DNA from: Porticoccus sp. W117
GTDB taxonomy: Bacteria; Pseudomonadota; Gammaproteobacteria; Pseudomonadales; Porticoccaceae
Length of the DNA: 43,470 nucleotides
Assembly: GCF_030341905.1 (NCBI RefSeq)
Contig: NZ_JATAAF010000024.1
Coordinates: 1 to 43,470 of the forward strand
Direction: 5' to 3'
The notes beneath the pieces were generated by a model that was not told where the DNA came from, ran no database searches, and worked only from the letters and a program-made list of their open reading frames with translations. Below, piece by piece: positions 33,631 to 41,642 of the stretch. Numbering within the stretch: the first letter of the stretch is position 1; each line of letters starts with the position of its first letter. The translations under genes were made by a program, and so were the position numbers.

Positions 33631-34452
33631 CTAAGAATAATTTTCCAAATACTCTTGAAACACTGCCATCAACTTTTGGGTATTTTTGCCAACGCTTCCA
33701 GTGCCGATCGGTTTGTTGTCGATGGTTGATACCGGAAGAACGTTTTTGCTGGTAGAAGTTAAAAAGGCTTCATCAATGCTTGCCAGCTCCTCTAGCGGCA
33801 TATCCCGTTCTTCAATATGAAATTCCGCCGTCGCTAATTGCAGAACGATTTTTCGCGTAATTCCATAGAGGATGTCTTCGGCGGGTGTAATCAATGTATC
33901 ACCGCAAAAAGCAAAGAAGTTACTGCGCGGGCTTTCGGTGATGCTTTGCCGGTTGTAATAGAGCAAATCGAGAGCGTTGTGTTGACGTTTTTTCTGCTCC
34001 AGACGAATGGAGTTCAGATAATTGATGGATTTTACCTGAGGCAGCTCCCGCTGATACTCGATGGACATCAGCGCCGCGCCCTGGGAAAAATAAACCTCAG
34101 GATACGTGGGCAGTTCCTCAGCGATCATAATCAGATTGGGCTGCCTGGTATCAAGACTACTGCAACCCCCGGTAAGCAACAGGCGTATCGCCGGTGTGGT
34201 GAGATCACTCAAGTCGATCAACTGTTGGGCGATAGCGGTGATTTCCTGGTCACCTAACGGAACGTCTAAATGCAGTTCCGCAGCGGATTGCCGCAGCCGG
34301 GCAATATTGTCGGCAAAATGAAACAGCATGCCGTTATAGCTGCGGCCAAAGTCAAATACACCGTAACCACGCTGCAATGCCAAATCGGTGATACCAACTG
34401 TGCCTTTATCCTTTGGCAGAATTTCACCATTGACGTAACAGTAGGCACTCAT
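33631..34452 (-). CDS. Class IV (branched-chain/D-amino acid/ADC lyase type) PLP aminotransferase
   Basis: The 273-residue protein has the fold-type IV pattern: YVNGEILPKDKGTVGITDLALQRGYGVFDFGRSYNG at the N-terminus, the PLP lysine in PQVKSINYLNSI, and ITRKIVLQLA plus LTSTSKNVLPVSTIDNKPIGTG at the C-terminus. Such enzymes include branched-chain and D-amino acid aminotransferases and aminodeoxychorismate lyase. The ESPRSNFF block lacks the exact ilvE pattern, and no pabB or ilv gene is nearby, so substrate is open. Its ATG overlaps the stop of the upstream GGDEF-EAL gene by 4 bp (ATGA), an unusual pairing that implies co-translation. Confidence 0.82.
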   Translation of the reverse strand: MSAYCYVNGEILPKDKGTVGITDLALQRGYGVFDFGRSYNGMLFHFADNIARLRQSAAELHLDVPLGDQEITAIAQQLIDLSDLTTPAIRLLLTGGCSSLDTRQPNLIMIAEELPTYPEVYFSQGAALMSIEYQRELPQVKSINYLNSIRLEQKKRQHNALDLLYYNRQSITESPRSNFFAFCGDTLITPAEDILYGITRKIVLQLATAEFHIEERDMPLEELASIDEAFLTSTSKNVLPVSTIDNKPIGTGSVGKNTQKLMAVFQEYLENYS

Positions 34453-37070
34453 GTGTTTGCGACAGCTGAGTTGTGGTAATCGGCAATCCAGCTTTCAAAG
34501 GCTTCCCCGTTCATTGGCCGCCCCAGGTGATAGCCCTGTGCATACTGGCAACCCTGCTTCCTCAGGAAGTTGAGCTGCTCTTCTGTTTCCACACCCTCTC
34601 CCACCACCTGCAGAGATAGCTTTTGCGCCAGGCTGATAATGGTGTCGGTGAGTGTGGCGGCAGATGAATCTTCTTCGATGCGGCTGACAAAAGCGCGGTC
34701 GATTTTGATGATATCGATGGGGAAGGTGGTGAGATAGCTCAAGGACGAATAGCCGGTGCCAAAGTCGTCAATGGCGATGGAAATGCCCGCACTTTTCAGC
34801 CGGTTGAGCACCTTCAGGGCACGCTCTACATTTTGCGCCAGCAGGCGTTCGGTGATCTCCACGGTGATGCTGATATCTGCGGCTTGCTCGGTGATCAAAT
34901 CAAGCCACATTTCCAATGAGTTGTCCCGAGACGAGAATACCCGCGGAGAAATATTGACCGACAAACAGGGGTGCTGGCCGTGTTCTCTGTCCAGCTGGCG
35001 AACATAGTCGCTGGCTTTTTTGAGTACTAGGCGGTCGATGGCGTTAATCATGCCGGTTTCTTCCGCCAGGGGAATAAACTCGTTGGGGGGCACAAACCTG
35101 CCGTTATCGATCCACCGCACCAGCGCCTCGCACTTCAGCGGTAAATCCTCTTGCAGGGGCACGATGGGCTGGAAGTGAGCTCGCAGCTCCTCATTGGCAA
35201 TGGCCGCCTGCAATTTGTTGTGCAGAATGTGGCGGCTCTCTGAGATGCGCTGCATTTCCTCGGTAAAGTAGAGGCAACCATTGCGACCGGATTTTTTCAC
35301 CTCGTACATGGCCTGGTCTGCATTGGTAACCAGTTCTTCCGCACTTTGGCCGTGCTCCGGGAAGCTGGATATACCAACGCTGGCGCTGCAAAACAATTGA
35401 TGTTCGAGGATTTCAAACGGCTCATTGATGCGCTTGAGTATATTGGCGGCAATGGCGTAAGCATCGCCACTGTTGTTGATGTTATTGAGTATCACCGTGA
35501 ACTCGTCACCGCTGTAGCGCGCCACAGTGTCGGAGCGCCGGGTGCAGTTTTTAATGCGGTGGGCCACTTCAGTGAGCAACAAGTCACCGGCCTTGTGACC
35601 CAGGTTATCGTTGACCGCCTTGAAGTTGTCCAGGTCGATAAACAGGATGGCGATGTTCTTCTGTTCACGCTCCGCCTGGGGCAGCAGTTTCGCCAAACGG
35701 TTCTCGAACAAAAAGCGGTTTGCCAGGCCGGTAACCGTATCGTAGGTGGCCTGCCGCTGGATCATCTCGACAAATTTTTTCTTTTCGGTGATGTCCTGCA
35801 CCGCGCCCACCACTTCGGCAATATGGCCGCGACGGTGTACCGGGTTGCCGATCATACGCACCCAACGGGTGTCACCAGCGTGGTCGATGCTCAGTTCAAC
35901 ATCGAATTTGCGGCCGCTGGTAATAGCCTCTTGAAACAGGTATTTGAGCTGCTTGCTCTGGGATTCCGGGAACAGTTCAAGGATGGCGTCGATGTCGTGC
36001 TCGGTGTCTTCCGGAAAGCCAAAAATTTGTGCCGACTGCTCACTGAGGTGGGAAAGTTCGCCATCGGCGTGCACCTTCCAGCCTCCAATCAACGCCAGTT
36101 TGCCCGCGTCCTGCAGCAACTGTTCGTTCTCCCGCAATTTTGACTCAAAGCGGCGGTGGCTGATTACCTCGCGGTGGCGATTGCGCAGTATCAGCAGTGC
36201 CAAAATGGAGATCACAATGGCCGCCAGACGCACCACCCAGGCGTTCAGCGGGGTGGAATACCAGCCGCCGTTGGGTTGCGCACTCACCTGCCAAAAGCCG
36301 GAGCACACCGGGATGGTGGCCTGAATATTATTCGGATTGGTGAACAGGCTGTCGTTGCCAAAAAACGCAGAATTGGTGGCGCTAAGGGTGGGCCGATTGC
36401 GAATCGCCATATTGGTGGTCAGGGAATCCCCCTGCAGGCCGATTCGTCGATAGAGTCCTTGGGCATCCAGGGGCGCGGAAACAATCCCCCAAAACTTTCC
36501 GCTGTCTGGGCCGCGACGAATAAACACCGGGGCGCGCACAATAAAGGCGCTGCCCCCCTGCACCAGGTCAACCGGCCCGGCAAGGATCAACGCCTTGGTA
36601 TCGCGGCTCAACAGAACATCGGCGCGCTGCTGCGGGTTTTCCAGGTAATTAAGCCCCAATACCGCCTCGTTACCCTCCATGGGATACACCATGGTAACCG
36701 TCAGATCCGGCGCTGCCGCCAGGTTGATCAGTAGCGGATTATCCTGCAGCAGCTCGTGGGCAAACTCAGCGAAATCTTCCTGGCCGAGATCCGGGTCCAT
36801 AGCAATATGTGCCGCCAAACCCAGCATAAGGGATATAACGCTATTGATTTCGCCATTGAGCCGGGTGGATATGGTGTTGACCTGGCGGGCGGTTTCATCC
36901 CTCAGGTCGCGGGTATGCTGCTGGCGCGCAACGTACTCGCTACCAAACTCCATCAGGAAAATGATTGTCAGGCTCAGCAGGGTCAAATGCCAGGGAATCA
37001 CCCGGCGAATGCACAGGTAGATGGCAGCAGCCACAATCATGGCAACAATGGCAAAAAAGAGAATATCCAT
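34449..37070 (-). CDS. CHASE-PAS-GGDEF-EAL cyclic di-GMP enzyme
   Basis: The 873-residue membrane sensor has N-terminal membrane segments (about 5-20 and 28-45), a periplasmic CHASE-like domain (about 70-260) and another membrane segment (277-297). These are followed by PAS (about 318-430), GGDEF (440-600) and EAL (615-865). The cyclase motif is SGDEF (520-524), a functional variant in some enzymes, with an inhibitory-site RRSD five residues before it. The phosphodiesterase residues look complete: EAL 648-650, SVNISPR, VEITE, DDFGTG (768-773), IKIDRAF and GEGVE (824-828). The protein could make or degrade c-di-GMP in response to a small periplasmic ligand. It shares a 4-bp overlap with the downstream aminotransferase. 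Confidence 0.92.
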   Translation of the reverse strand: MDILFFAIVAMIVAAAIYLCIRRVIPWHLTLLSLTIIFLMEFGSEYVARQQHTRDLRDETARQVNTISTRLNGEINSVISLMLGLAAHIAMDPDLGQEDFAEFAHELLQDNPLLINLAAAPDLTVTMVYPMEGNEAVLGLNYLENPQQRADVLLSRDTKALILAGPVDLVQGGSAFIVRAPVFIRRGPDSGKFWGIVSAPLDAQGLYRRIGLQGDSLTTNMAIRNRPTLSATNSAFFGNDSLFTNPNNIQATIPVCSGFWQVSAQPNGGWYSTPLNAWVVRLAAIVISILALLILRNRHREVISHRRFESKLRENEQLLQDAGKLALIGGWKVHADGELSHLSEQSAQIFGFPEDTEHDIDAILELFPESQSKQLKYLFQEAITSGRKFDVELSIDHAGDTRWVRMIGNPVHRRGHIAEVVGAVQDITEKKKFVEMIQRQATYDTVTGLANRFLFENRLAKLLPQAEREQKNIAILFIDLDNFKAVNDNLGHKAGDLLLTEVAHRIKNCTRRSDTVARYSGDEFTVILNNINNSGDAYAIAANILKRINEPFEILEHQLFCSASVGISSFPEHGQSAEELVTNADQAMYEVKKSGRNGCLYFTEEMQRISESRHILHNKLQAAIANEELRAHFQPIVPLQEDLPLKCEALVRWIDNGRFVPPNEFIPLAEETGMINAIDRLVLKKASDYVRQLDREHGQHPCLSVNISPRVFSSRDNSLEMWLDLITEQAADISITVEITERLLAQNVERALKVLNRLKSAGISIAIDDFGTGYSSLSYLTTFPIDIIKIDRAFVSRIEEDSSAATLTDTIISLAQKLSLQVVGEGVETEEQLNFLRKQGCQYAQGYHLGRPMNGEAFESWIADYHNSAVANT

Positions 37071-37134
37071 CCGCTATCCGGTGATGGTCTTTATTGTTAT
37101 AACGGGCAGAGTATTCCCGCCTCTGTGGATGCCG

Positions 37135-38139
37135 TCAAGGTTGCAAACTCAACGGCGGTTCCTGCAAAGCTGCCAACTGCTCACGCAATTCCAGAATGTG
37201 TTCACCCCAGTAACGCTCGCTGTTGAACCAGGGGAATGCGCGAGGAAATGCCGGATCGTCCCAACGACGCGCCAACCAGGCGGCGTAGTGCATAATTCGC
37301 AGGGTACGCAGCCCTTCGATCAACGCCAATTCCGCTGGGTCAAAATCGCAAAACTGCTCATAGCCTTCCAGGATTGTGTCCAGTTGTTCGGTTTGCTGAC
37401 GGCGGTCGCCAGACAACAACATCCATAAATCCTGAATGGCCGGGCCGCTGCGACAATCGTCAAAATCTACAAAATGAGGCAGGTCGTCGCGCCACAGAAT
37501 ATTGCCGGGGTGGCAGTCACCGTGCAGGCGAATGCTCTGGTACTGACAGCGGCCAAACAAATCTTCCAATTGCGGCAGTAAATCTTCCACCAGTGTGCAA
37601 TAGGCAGTTTCCAATGCCATGGGCAGGCATTGATGATTTTTTAAAAACAGATAACTGTCGATGGCATAACTCTGTACATCAACAGCAGGGCGAGACTGGA
37701 ATGACCCGGCCTTACCCGCCGCGTGAATACGCCCCAGGTAACGACCCAGGATTTCCAGATTGTCGAGGTTATCCAATTCCGGCGCGCGGCCACCGCGCCG
37801 CTGGAACAAGGCAAAGTCAAAATCACCGTCGCTGTGCAGGGTTTTGCCATCGCTATCCGCCAGCGGTGGTACCACTGGAATTTCCAGTTGCGCCAACTCC
37901 TGAGTGAATTGGTGTTCCTCAAGAATCTGATCTCGTGACCAGCGTTGTGGCCGATAAAACTTGGCAATCAGCGGCTCAGCGTCTTCGATACCCACTTGGT
38001 AAACCCGGTTTTCATAACTGTTCAGCGGCAGTATGCGGGCGTCGCTGAAGTAGCCCTGCTGCTCCACCGCATCGATCACTCGATCCGGTGTCAGGGCGTC
38101 GTACGGGTGGGCATTGTTGTTTCGATCGCGATCTGTCAT
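37135..38139 (-). CDS. srkA: Stress response kinase A (SrkA/YihE)
   Basis: SrkA is a Ser/Thr kinase of the choline/aminoglycoside kinase fold that counters MazF and envelope-stress killing in E. coli. The 334-residue protein closely matches it: LNSYENRVYQVG near the N-terminus, KFYRPQRWSRDQILEEHQF, the catalytic loop RLHGDCHPGNILWRDD, the metal motif FVDFDDCRSGPAIQDLWMLLSGD and a C-terminal LQEPPLSLQP. I chose the ATG at 38137-38139; the reading frame stays open for another 411 nt upstream, but that part is antisense to gcvT. Another ATG at 38154 is possible. It diverges from gcvT with about 100 bp between. Confidence 0.93.
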   Translation of the reverse strand: MTDRDRNNNAHPYDALTPDRVIDAVEQQGYFSDARILPLNSYENRVYQVGIEDAEPLIAKFYRPQRWSRDQILEEHQFTQELAQLEIPVVPPLADSDGKTLHSDGDFDFALFQRRGGRAPELDNLDNLEILGRYLGRIHAAGKAGSFQSRPAVDVQSYAIDSYLFLKNHQCLPMALETAYCTLVEDLLPQLEDLFGRCQYQSIRLHGDCHPGNILWRDDLPHFVDFDDCRSGPAIQDLWMLLSGDRRQQTEQLDTILEGYEQFCDFDPAELALIEGLRTLRIMHYAAWLARRWDDPAFPRAFPWFNSERYWGEHILELREQLAALQEPPLSLQP

Positions 38140-38170
38140 GGCGGCATGATACATGAGTGTTGAATTGTTA

Positions 38171-38200
38171 TTGGGTCTGGTATCAGTTTGCCTATAGAAT
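38171..38200 (+). promoter_or_regulatory. Candidate sigma-70 promoter of gcvT
   Basis: TTGGGT at 38171-38176 and TATAGA at 38193-38198 are 16 bp apart; TAGAAT at 38195-38200 is an alternative -10. The resulting leader is only about 30 nt, too short for a glycine riboswitch. Confidence 0.45.
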
Positions 38201-38238
38201 GCCGCCTTTAACGGGAACAACATCAACGGATATTTGTT

Positions 38239-39330
38239 ATGGGTAACCGCACCGCTTTGTTTCAGGTTCACAGCGACCTGGGGGGCAAAATTGTCGACTT
38301 TGGCGGCTGGGATATGCCACTTAATTACGGCTCGCAAATTGAAGAACACAACGCCGTGCGCCAAAAGGCGGGTATGTTCGACGTCAGCCATATGACAGTT
38401 ATTGATGTCACCGGCGCAGACGCCCGCGCCTATCTGCGCAAGCTGGTTACGCACGATGTAGCCAAGCTGGATGGCCAGCCCGGTAAGGCCCTGTACAGCG
38501 GCATGCTCAACGAACAGGGTGGGGTGATCGACGACCTGATCATCTACCACAACAGCGCCACGGATTACCGTGTGGTAGTGAACTGCGCCACCCGTGAAAA
38601 AGACCTGGCGTGGATGAACGAACAGGCAAATGGCTTTGACGTCACCCTGACCGAGCGCCCGGAATTTGCCATGATCGCCATTCAGGGGCCGCAGGCCATT
38701 GAACTCACCAAATCCGTTGTTTGCGACGATGCGGTTGCTGCCATCAATGAACTCAAGCCCTTTGTGGCCAGTGAAGTGGGCAGCTGGTACATCGCCCGCA
38801 CCGGCTACTCCGGGGAAGATGGTTTGGAAATTATGCTACCCGGCGACCAGGCCGCCGATTTTTGGCAACGACTGCACAACGCCGGGGTTGAGCCCTGCGG
38901 CCTCGCTGCCCGCGATACCTTGCGCCTGGAAGCGGGTATGAACCTTTACGGCAACGACATGACCGACGACGTATCGCCGCTGGAAGCCAATATGGCCTGG
39001 ACCGTCACCTGGGAGCCAGAAGACCGTGACTTTATCGGCCGCGCCGCATTAACCCGGCAAAAAGCCGATGGCGTTAAAAACAAGCTGGTGGGGCTGGTGT
39101 TTGAAGGCCGCGGAGTATTGCGCGCCGGAATGCGCGTAGAGGTTGAAGGCAGCGACAGCGACGGTATTATTACCAGCGGTGCTTTTTCACCCACCTTGGG
39201 TACCGCCATCGCCTTTGCCAGGGTACCGAGAACCGTTGGTGACGAAGTTCAGGTGGAATTGCGGGGCAAACTGGCCCCCGCCCGAGTAATAAAACCCTGC
39301 TTTGTGCGCAATGGCGCCAAGGCGTTTTAA
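38239..39330 (+). CDS. gcvT: Aminomethyltransferase (glycine cleavage T protein)
   Basis: GcvT takes the aminomethyl group from lipoylated GcvH and releases ammonia, giving methylene-tetrahydrofolate. The 363-residue protein (E. coli 364) shows [23 protein letters not shown] and MFDVSHM at the N-terminus, a catalytic-region TRPLE-like VTHDVAKL and [15 protein letters not shown]. It also has the C-terminal [20 protein letters not shown]. Upstream GGGAAC lies 19 nt before the ATG, but no closer ribosome site is obvious. gcvH follows after a 123-bp repeat-bearing gap. The methylene-tetrahydrofolate produced feeds ThyA, encoded elsewhere in the window. Confidence 0.95.
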   Translation: MGNRTALFQVHSDLGGKIVDFGGWDMPLNYGSQIEEHNAVRQKAGMFDVSHMTVIDVTGADARAYLRKLVTHDVAKLDGQPGKALYSGMLNEQGGVIDDLIIYHNSATDYRVVVNCATREKDLAWMNEQANGFDVTLTERPEFAMIAIQGPQAIELTKSVVCDDAVAAINELKPFVASEVGSWYIARTGYSGEDGLEIMLPGDQAADFWQRLHNAGVEPCGLAARDTLRLEAGMNLYGNDMTDDVSPLEANMAWTVTWEPEDRDFIGRAALTRQKADGVKNKLVGLVFEGRGVLRAGMRVEVEGSDSDGIITSGAFSPTLGTAIAFARVPRTVGDEVQVELRGKLAPARVIKPCFVRNGAKAF

Positions 39331-39341
39331 TGTCATTACCT

Positions 39342-39414
39342 TGTAGGTCGGGCTTTAGCCCGACGAGTAAAGCAAATTAGCCTGATAACATGACGGGCTA
39401 AAGCCCGACCTACA
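39342..39414. repeat. Inverted pair of GTCGGGCTTTAGCCCGAC palindromes
   Basis: The left unit (39342-39364) contains a perfect 18-bp palindrome and the right unit (39392-39414) its near-identical inverted relative, both capped by TGTAGG/CCTACA. The pair lies between gcvT and gcvH and could attenuate or stabilise the transcript. Confidence 0.88.
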
Positions 39415-39453
39415 CAGCACAATCAAATTGAAAGAGAACTAGAGGAAGAACAC

Positions 39454-39843
39454 ATGAGCGAAGTAATCAGCGGCCTGAAGTACATAGCCTCCCACGAGTG
39501 GATTCGCGATGAAGGCGACGGCACCGTAACCGTGGGCATTACCGACCATGCCCAGGAAGCCTTGGGCGATATTGTGTTTGTGGAACTGCCCGAAGTGGGT
39601 GCCGAGCTGTCTGCTGGCGACGACGCCGGTGTGGTGGAATCTGTGAAAGCGGCCTCTGACATCTACAGCCCAGTATCCGGCGAAGTGGTAGCTATCAACG
39701 ATGACCTGGAAGACGCCCCGGAAACCGCCAACAGCTCACCCTACGGCGACGGCTGGTTTTTCCAAATCAAGTTGAGCGATGCATCTGAGTTGGAAGCGCT
39801 GCTGGATGCGGATGCGTACCAGGAAGTGTGCGATAGCGAATAA
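39454..39843 (+). CDS. gcvH: Glycine cleavage system H protein
   Basis: GcvH carries the aminomethyl intermediate on a lipoyl arm between the P, T and L proteins. The 129-residue protein has [40 protein letters not shown] and the lipoylation motif [19 protein letters not shown] with Lys65, followed by [14 protein letters not shown]. Length matches E. coli (129). AGAGGAAGA lies 4-12 nt before the ATG. gcvP, which often follows gcvH, is absent; the next gene is rlmI, after a terminator. The P protein must be encoded elsewhere. Confidence 0.96.
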   Translation: MSEVISGLKYIASHEWIRDEGDGTVTVGITDHAQEALGDIVFVELPEVGAELSAGDDAGVVESVKAASDIYSPVSGEVVAINDDLEDAPETANSSPYGDGWFFQIKLSDASELEALLDADAYQEVCDSE

Positions 39844-39847
39844 AAAG

Positions 39848-39962
39848 AGCACTATTTTGCGCCTTGCGGCGTTGAATGCTTTGCTGCGCTGCTCATGAAC
39901 TTATGTTCACTCCGCTGCTCGCGCAACATTCGCCTTGCACTGCATCAAAATATTGCACTTTA
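39848..39962. repeat. Long imperfect palindrome downstream of gcvH
   Basis: About 57-nt halves around a centre TGAAC-TTAT-GTTCA (39896-39909) are imperfectly complementary, from GCACTATTTTG... on the left to ...CAAAATATTGCACTT on the right. Internal units GCGCCTTGCGGCG and CGCCTTGCACTGC are also related. It resembles interspersed elements common in marine Gammaproteobacteria. Confidence 0.7.
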
Positions 39963-39971
39963 AGCCATTCC

Positions 39972-40005
39972 AAAGCCGCCCTTGATGGCGGCTTTATTTA
40001 TTTTG
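39972..40005 (+). terminator. Rho-independent terminator after gcvH
   Basis: AAAGCCGCC (39972-39980), loop CTTGAT, GGCGGCTTT (39987-39995), followed by ATTTATTTT. A standard strong terminator, ending the gcvTH transcript. Confidence 0.92.
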
Positions 40006-40018
40006 TGGGATACCCTCC

Positions 40019-41215
40019 ATGACTTTGCGCCTCAAACTCAAACCCGGCAAAGAGCGCCGCATTCGCGGTGGCCACCCCTGGGTGTACAGCAACGAAGTGG
40101 ATGTGGCGGCAACACCACTGAAGGGTATGGCTGCTGGCGGAATAGCGGTTGTTGAAGACAGTCGCGGCAACAGCCTGGGAGTTGCCACTGTCAGCCCCAA
40201 CAGTTTGATCTGTGCGCGCCTGTACAGTCGCAACCCCAGTCAGAAGCTCGACGGGGATTTTTTACGCCAGCGCCTGCAAACCGCGATGACACAAAGAGAG
40301 CAAGTCTACCCCGGCGGCTGTTACCGACTTTGCTATGGCGATGCGGACAGCCTGCCCGGTGTGGTGGTTGACCGCTTTGGCGATTACCTGGCCGTGCGAT
40401 TAGCCACAGCCACTATGGATCAGATGCAACGTCAGGTGATTGAGGTACTGGTGGAACTCACCCGACCCAAAGGCATTCTGCTACGCAATATGGGGCCATT
40501 CCGACAACAGGAAGGGCTGCCGGAATCCATCGACGTTGCCTTTGGCGAGGTACCGGAATTTGTAGAAATCGTCGAGAACAACACCCGCTTTACCGTGCCA
40601 CTGCTGGCCGGGCAAAAGACCGGCTGGTTTTACGACCACCGGGAAAATCGTGCCCTACTGCAACGATTGTGCCCCGGCAAAAGTGTGCTGGATGTTTTCA
40701 GCTACGCCGGCGGCTGGGCTGTGGAAGCGCTGATGGCCGGAGCCAAATCGGCTTGCTGTGTAGATGCCTCCGCAGAAGCACTTAACGCCGCTGCCGCCAG
40801 TGCCGAATTGAATGGTGTGAGCGACCGTTTCAGCTGCCGCCAAGGCAAGGCGGCGGAAATACTCAAGGCACTGGCCGCAGAGAAACAACGATTTGATATC
40901 GTGGTGTTAGACCCGCCGGCCTTTATCAAACGCCGCAAAGATATTCGCCAGGGCGAGAAGGCCTACCACCAGATCAACCAACTGGCTATGAAAGTGCTGG
41001 CCCCCGGCGGTTTGCTGGTGTCTGCCTCCTGCTCCATGCATTTGTCAGAAGCAATGCTGATGGATGTGGTGCGTCAGGCAGGCTCACGCAGCGGCCGCCA
41101 GCTACAGGTGATCGCCAGCGGCGGCGCCGGTTTGGATCACCCGGTTCATCCGGCCATCCCGGAAACCCGTTACCTGAAAGCCATCTTTGCCCAGGAGATT
41201 GTCAATGGGGAATGA
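40019..41215 (+). CDS. rlmI: 23S rRNA m5C1962 methyltransferase RlmI
   Basis: The 398-residue protein matches RlmI (YccW): an N-terminal PUA-like RNA-binding domain (about 1-75, with KERRIRGGHPWVYSNEV), a middle beta domain and a C-terminal class I SAM methyltransferase. The latter has TGWFYDHRENR, the SAM site SVLDVFSYAGGWAVEAL, the LDPPAFIKRRKD motif and the catalytic SASCSMHLSEA cysteine. It methylates C1962 of 23S rRNA before or during large-subunit assembly. The end of the gene overlaps the DUF1653 start by 11 bp, so the two are coupled. Confidence 0.93.
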   Translation: MTLRLKLKPGKERRIRGGHPWVYSNEVDVAATPLKGMAAGGIAVVEDSRGNSLGVATVSPNSLICARLYSRNPSQKLDGDFLRQRLQTAMTQREQVYPGGCYRLCYGDADSLPGVVVDRFGDYLAVRLATATMDQMQRQVIEVLVELTRPKGILLRNMGPFRQQEGLPESIDVAFGEVPEFVEIVENNTRFTVPLLAGQKTGWFYDHRENRALLQRLCPGKSVLDVFSYAGGWAVEALMAGAKSACCVDASAEALNAAAASAELNGVSDRFSCRQGKAAEILKALAAEKQRFDIVVLDPPAFIKRRKDIRQGEKAYHQINQLAMKVLAPGGLLVSASCSMHLSEAMLMDVVRQAGSRSGRQLQVIASGGAGLDHPVHPAIPETRYLKAIFAQEIVNGE

Positions 41216-41423
41216 CTCCGTGCAACCCGGCCGCTACCGCCACTACAAAGGCAATGACTACGAGGTGATTGGTGTGGCCCGTCACTCGGAAACCGAGGAG
41301 CCGCTGGTGGTGTATCGGCCCTGTTACGGCAACCGCGACCTGTGGGTGCGGCCTCTGGCGATGTTTACAGAGACCGTGACAGTGGACGGCAAACCGATAC
41401 CACGCTTTCAACGACAACAATAG
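41205..41423 (+). CDS. DUF1653 domain small protein
   Basis: The 72-residue protein has the DUF1653 core: PGRYRHYKGNDYEVIGVARHSETEEPLVVYRPCYGNRDLWVRPLAMF. It is a small beta-rich cytoplasmic protein of unknown function. I chose the ATG at 41205, which has AGGAG 8 nt upstream inside rlmI, over a TTG 18 nt earlier. The 11-bp overlap with rlmI implies translational coupling and perhaps a shared role in translation. Confidence 0.85.
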   Translation: MGNDSVQPGRYRHYKGNDYEVIGVARHSETEEPLVVYRPCYGNRDLWVRPLAMFTETVTVDGKPIPRFQRQQ

Positions 41424-41642
41424 TTGTGACCACGCATTTGCTTCTGGCCTCTTAAAATTCAAAAAAATTCTCTAAAAAAATAAAAAAAGATTTACAGACA
41501 GCTGCCGATATAGGCATAGTTGCCTTGCGTTTATAAAACGCAACACCAGCAAGTTTATTGGCAGGCTGTTTGGGTTTCTGCCATTGCTCACAGAGCATCC
41601 ATAAGCCTGCCGTTTTCCACGACACGACCTGGAGAAGTGCTT

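Noticed and set aside
38201-38238. Glycine riboswitch before gcvT
   Set aside because: The leader between the candidate -10 and the ATG is under 40 nt and shows no tandem glycine aptamer features; those need around 100 nt or more.
38140-38550. N-terminal extension of srkA (open for 411 nt upstream)
   Set aside because: The extension is antisense to gcvT and lacks similarity to SrkA; the protein aligns with E. coli SrkA from close to the ATG at 38139.
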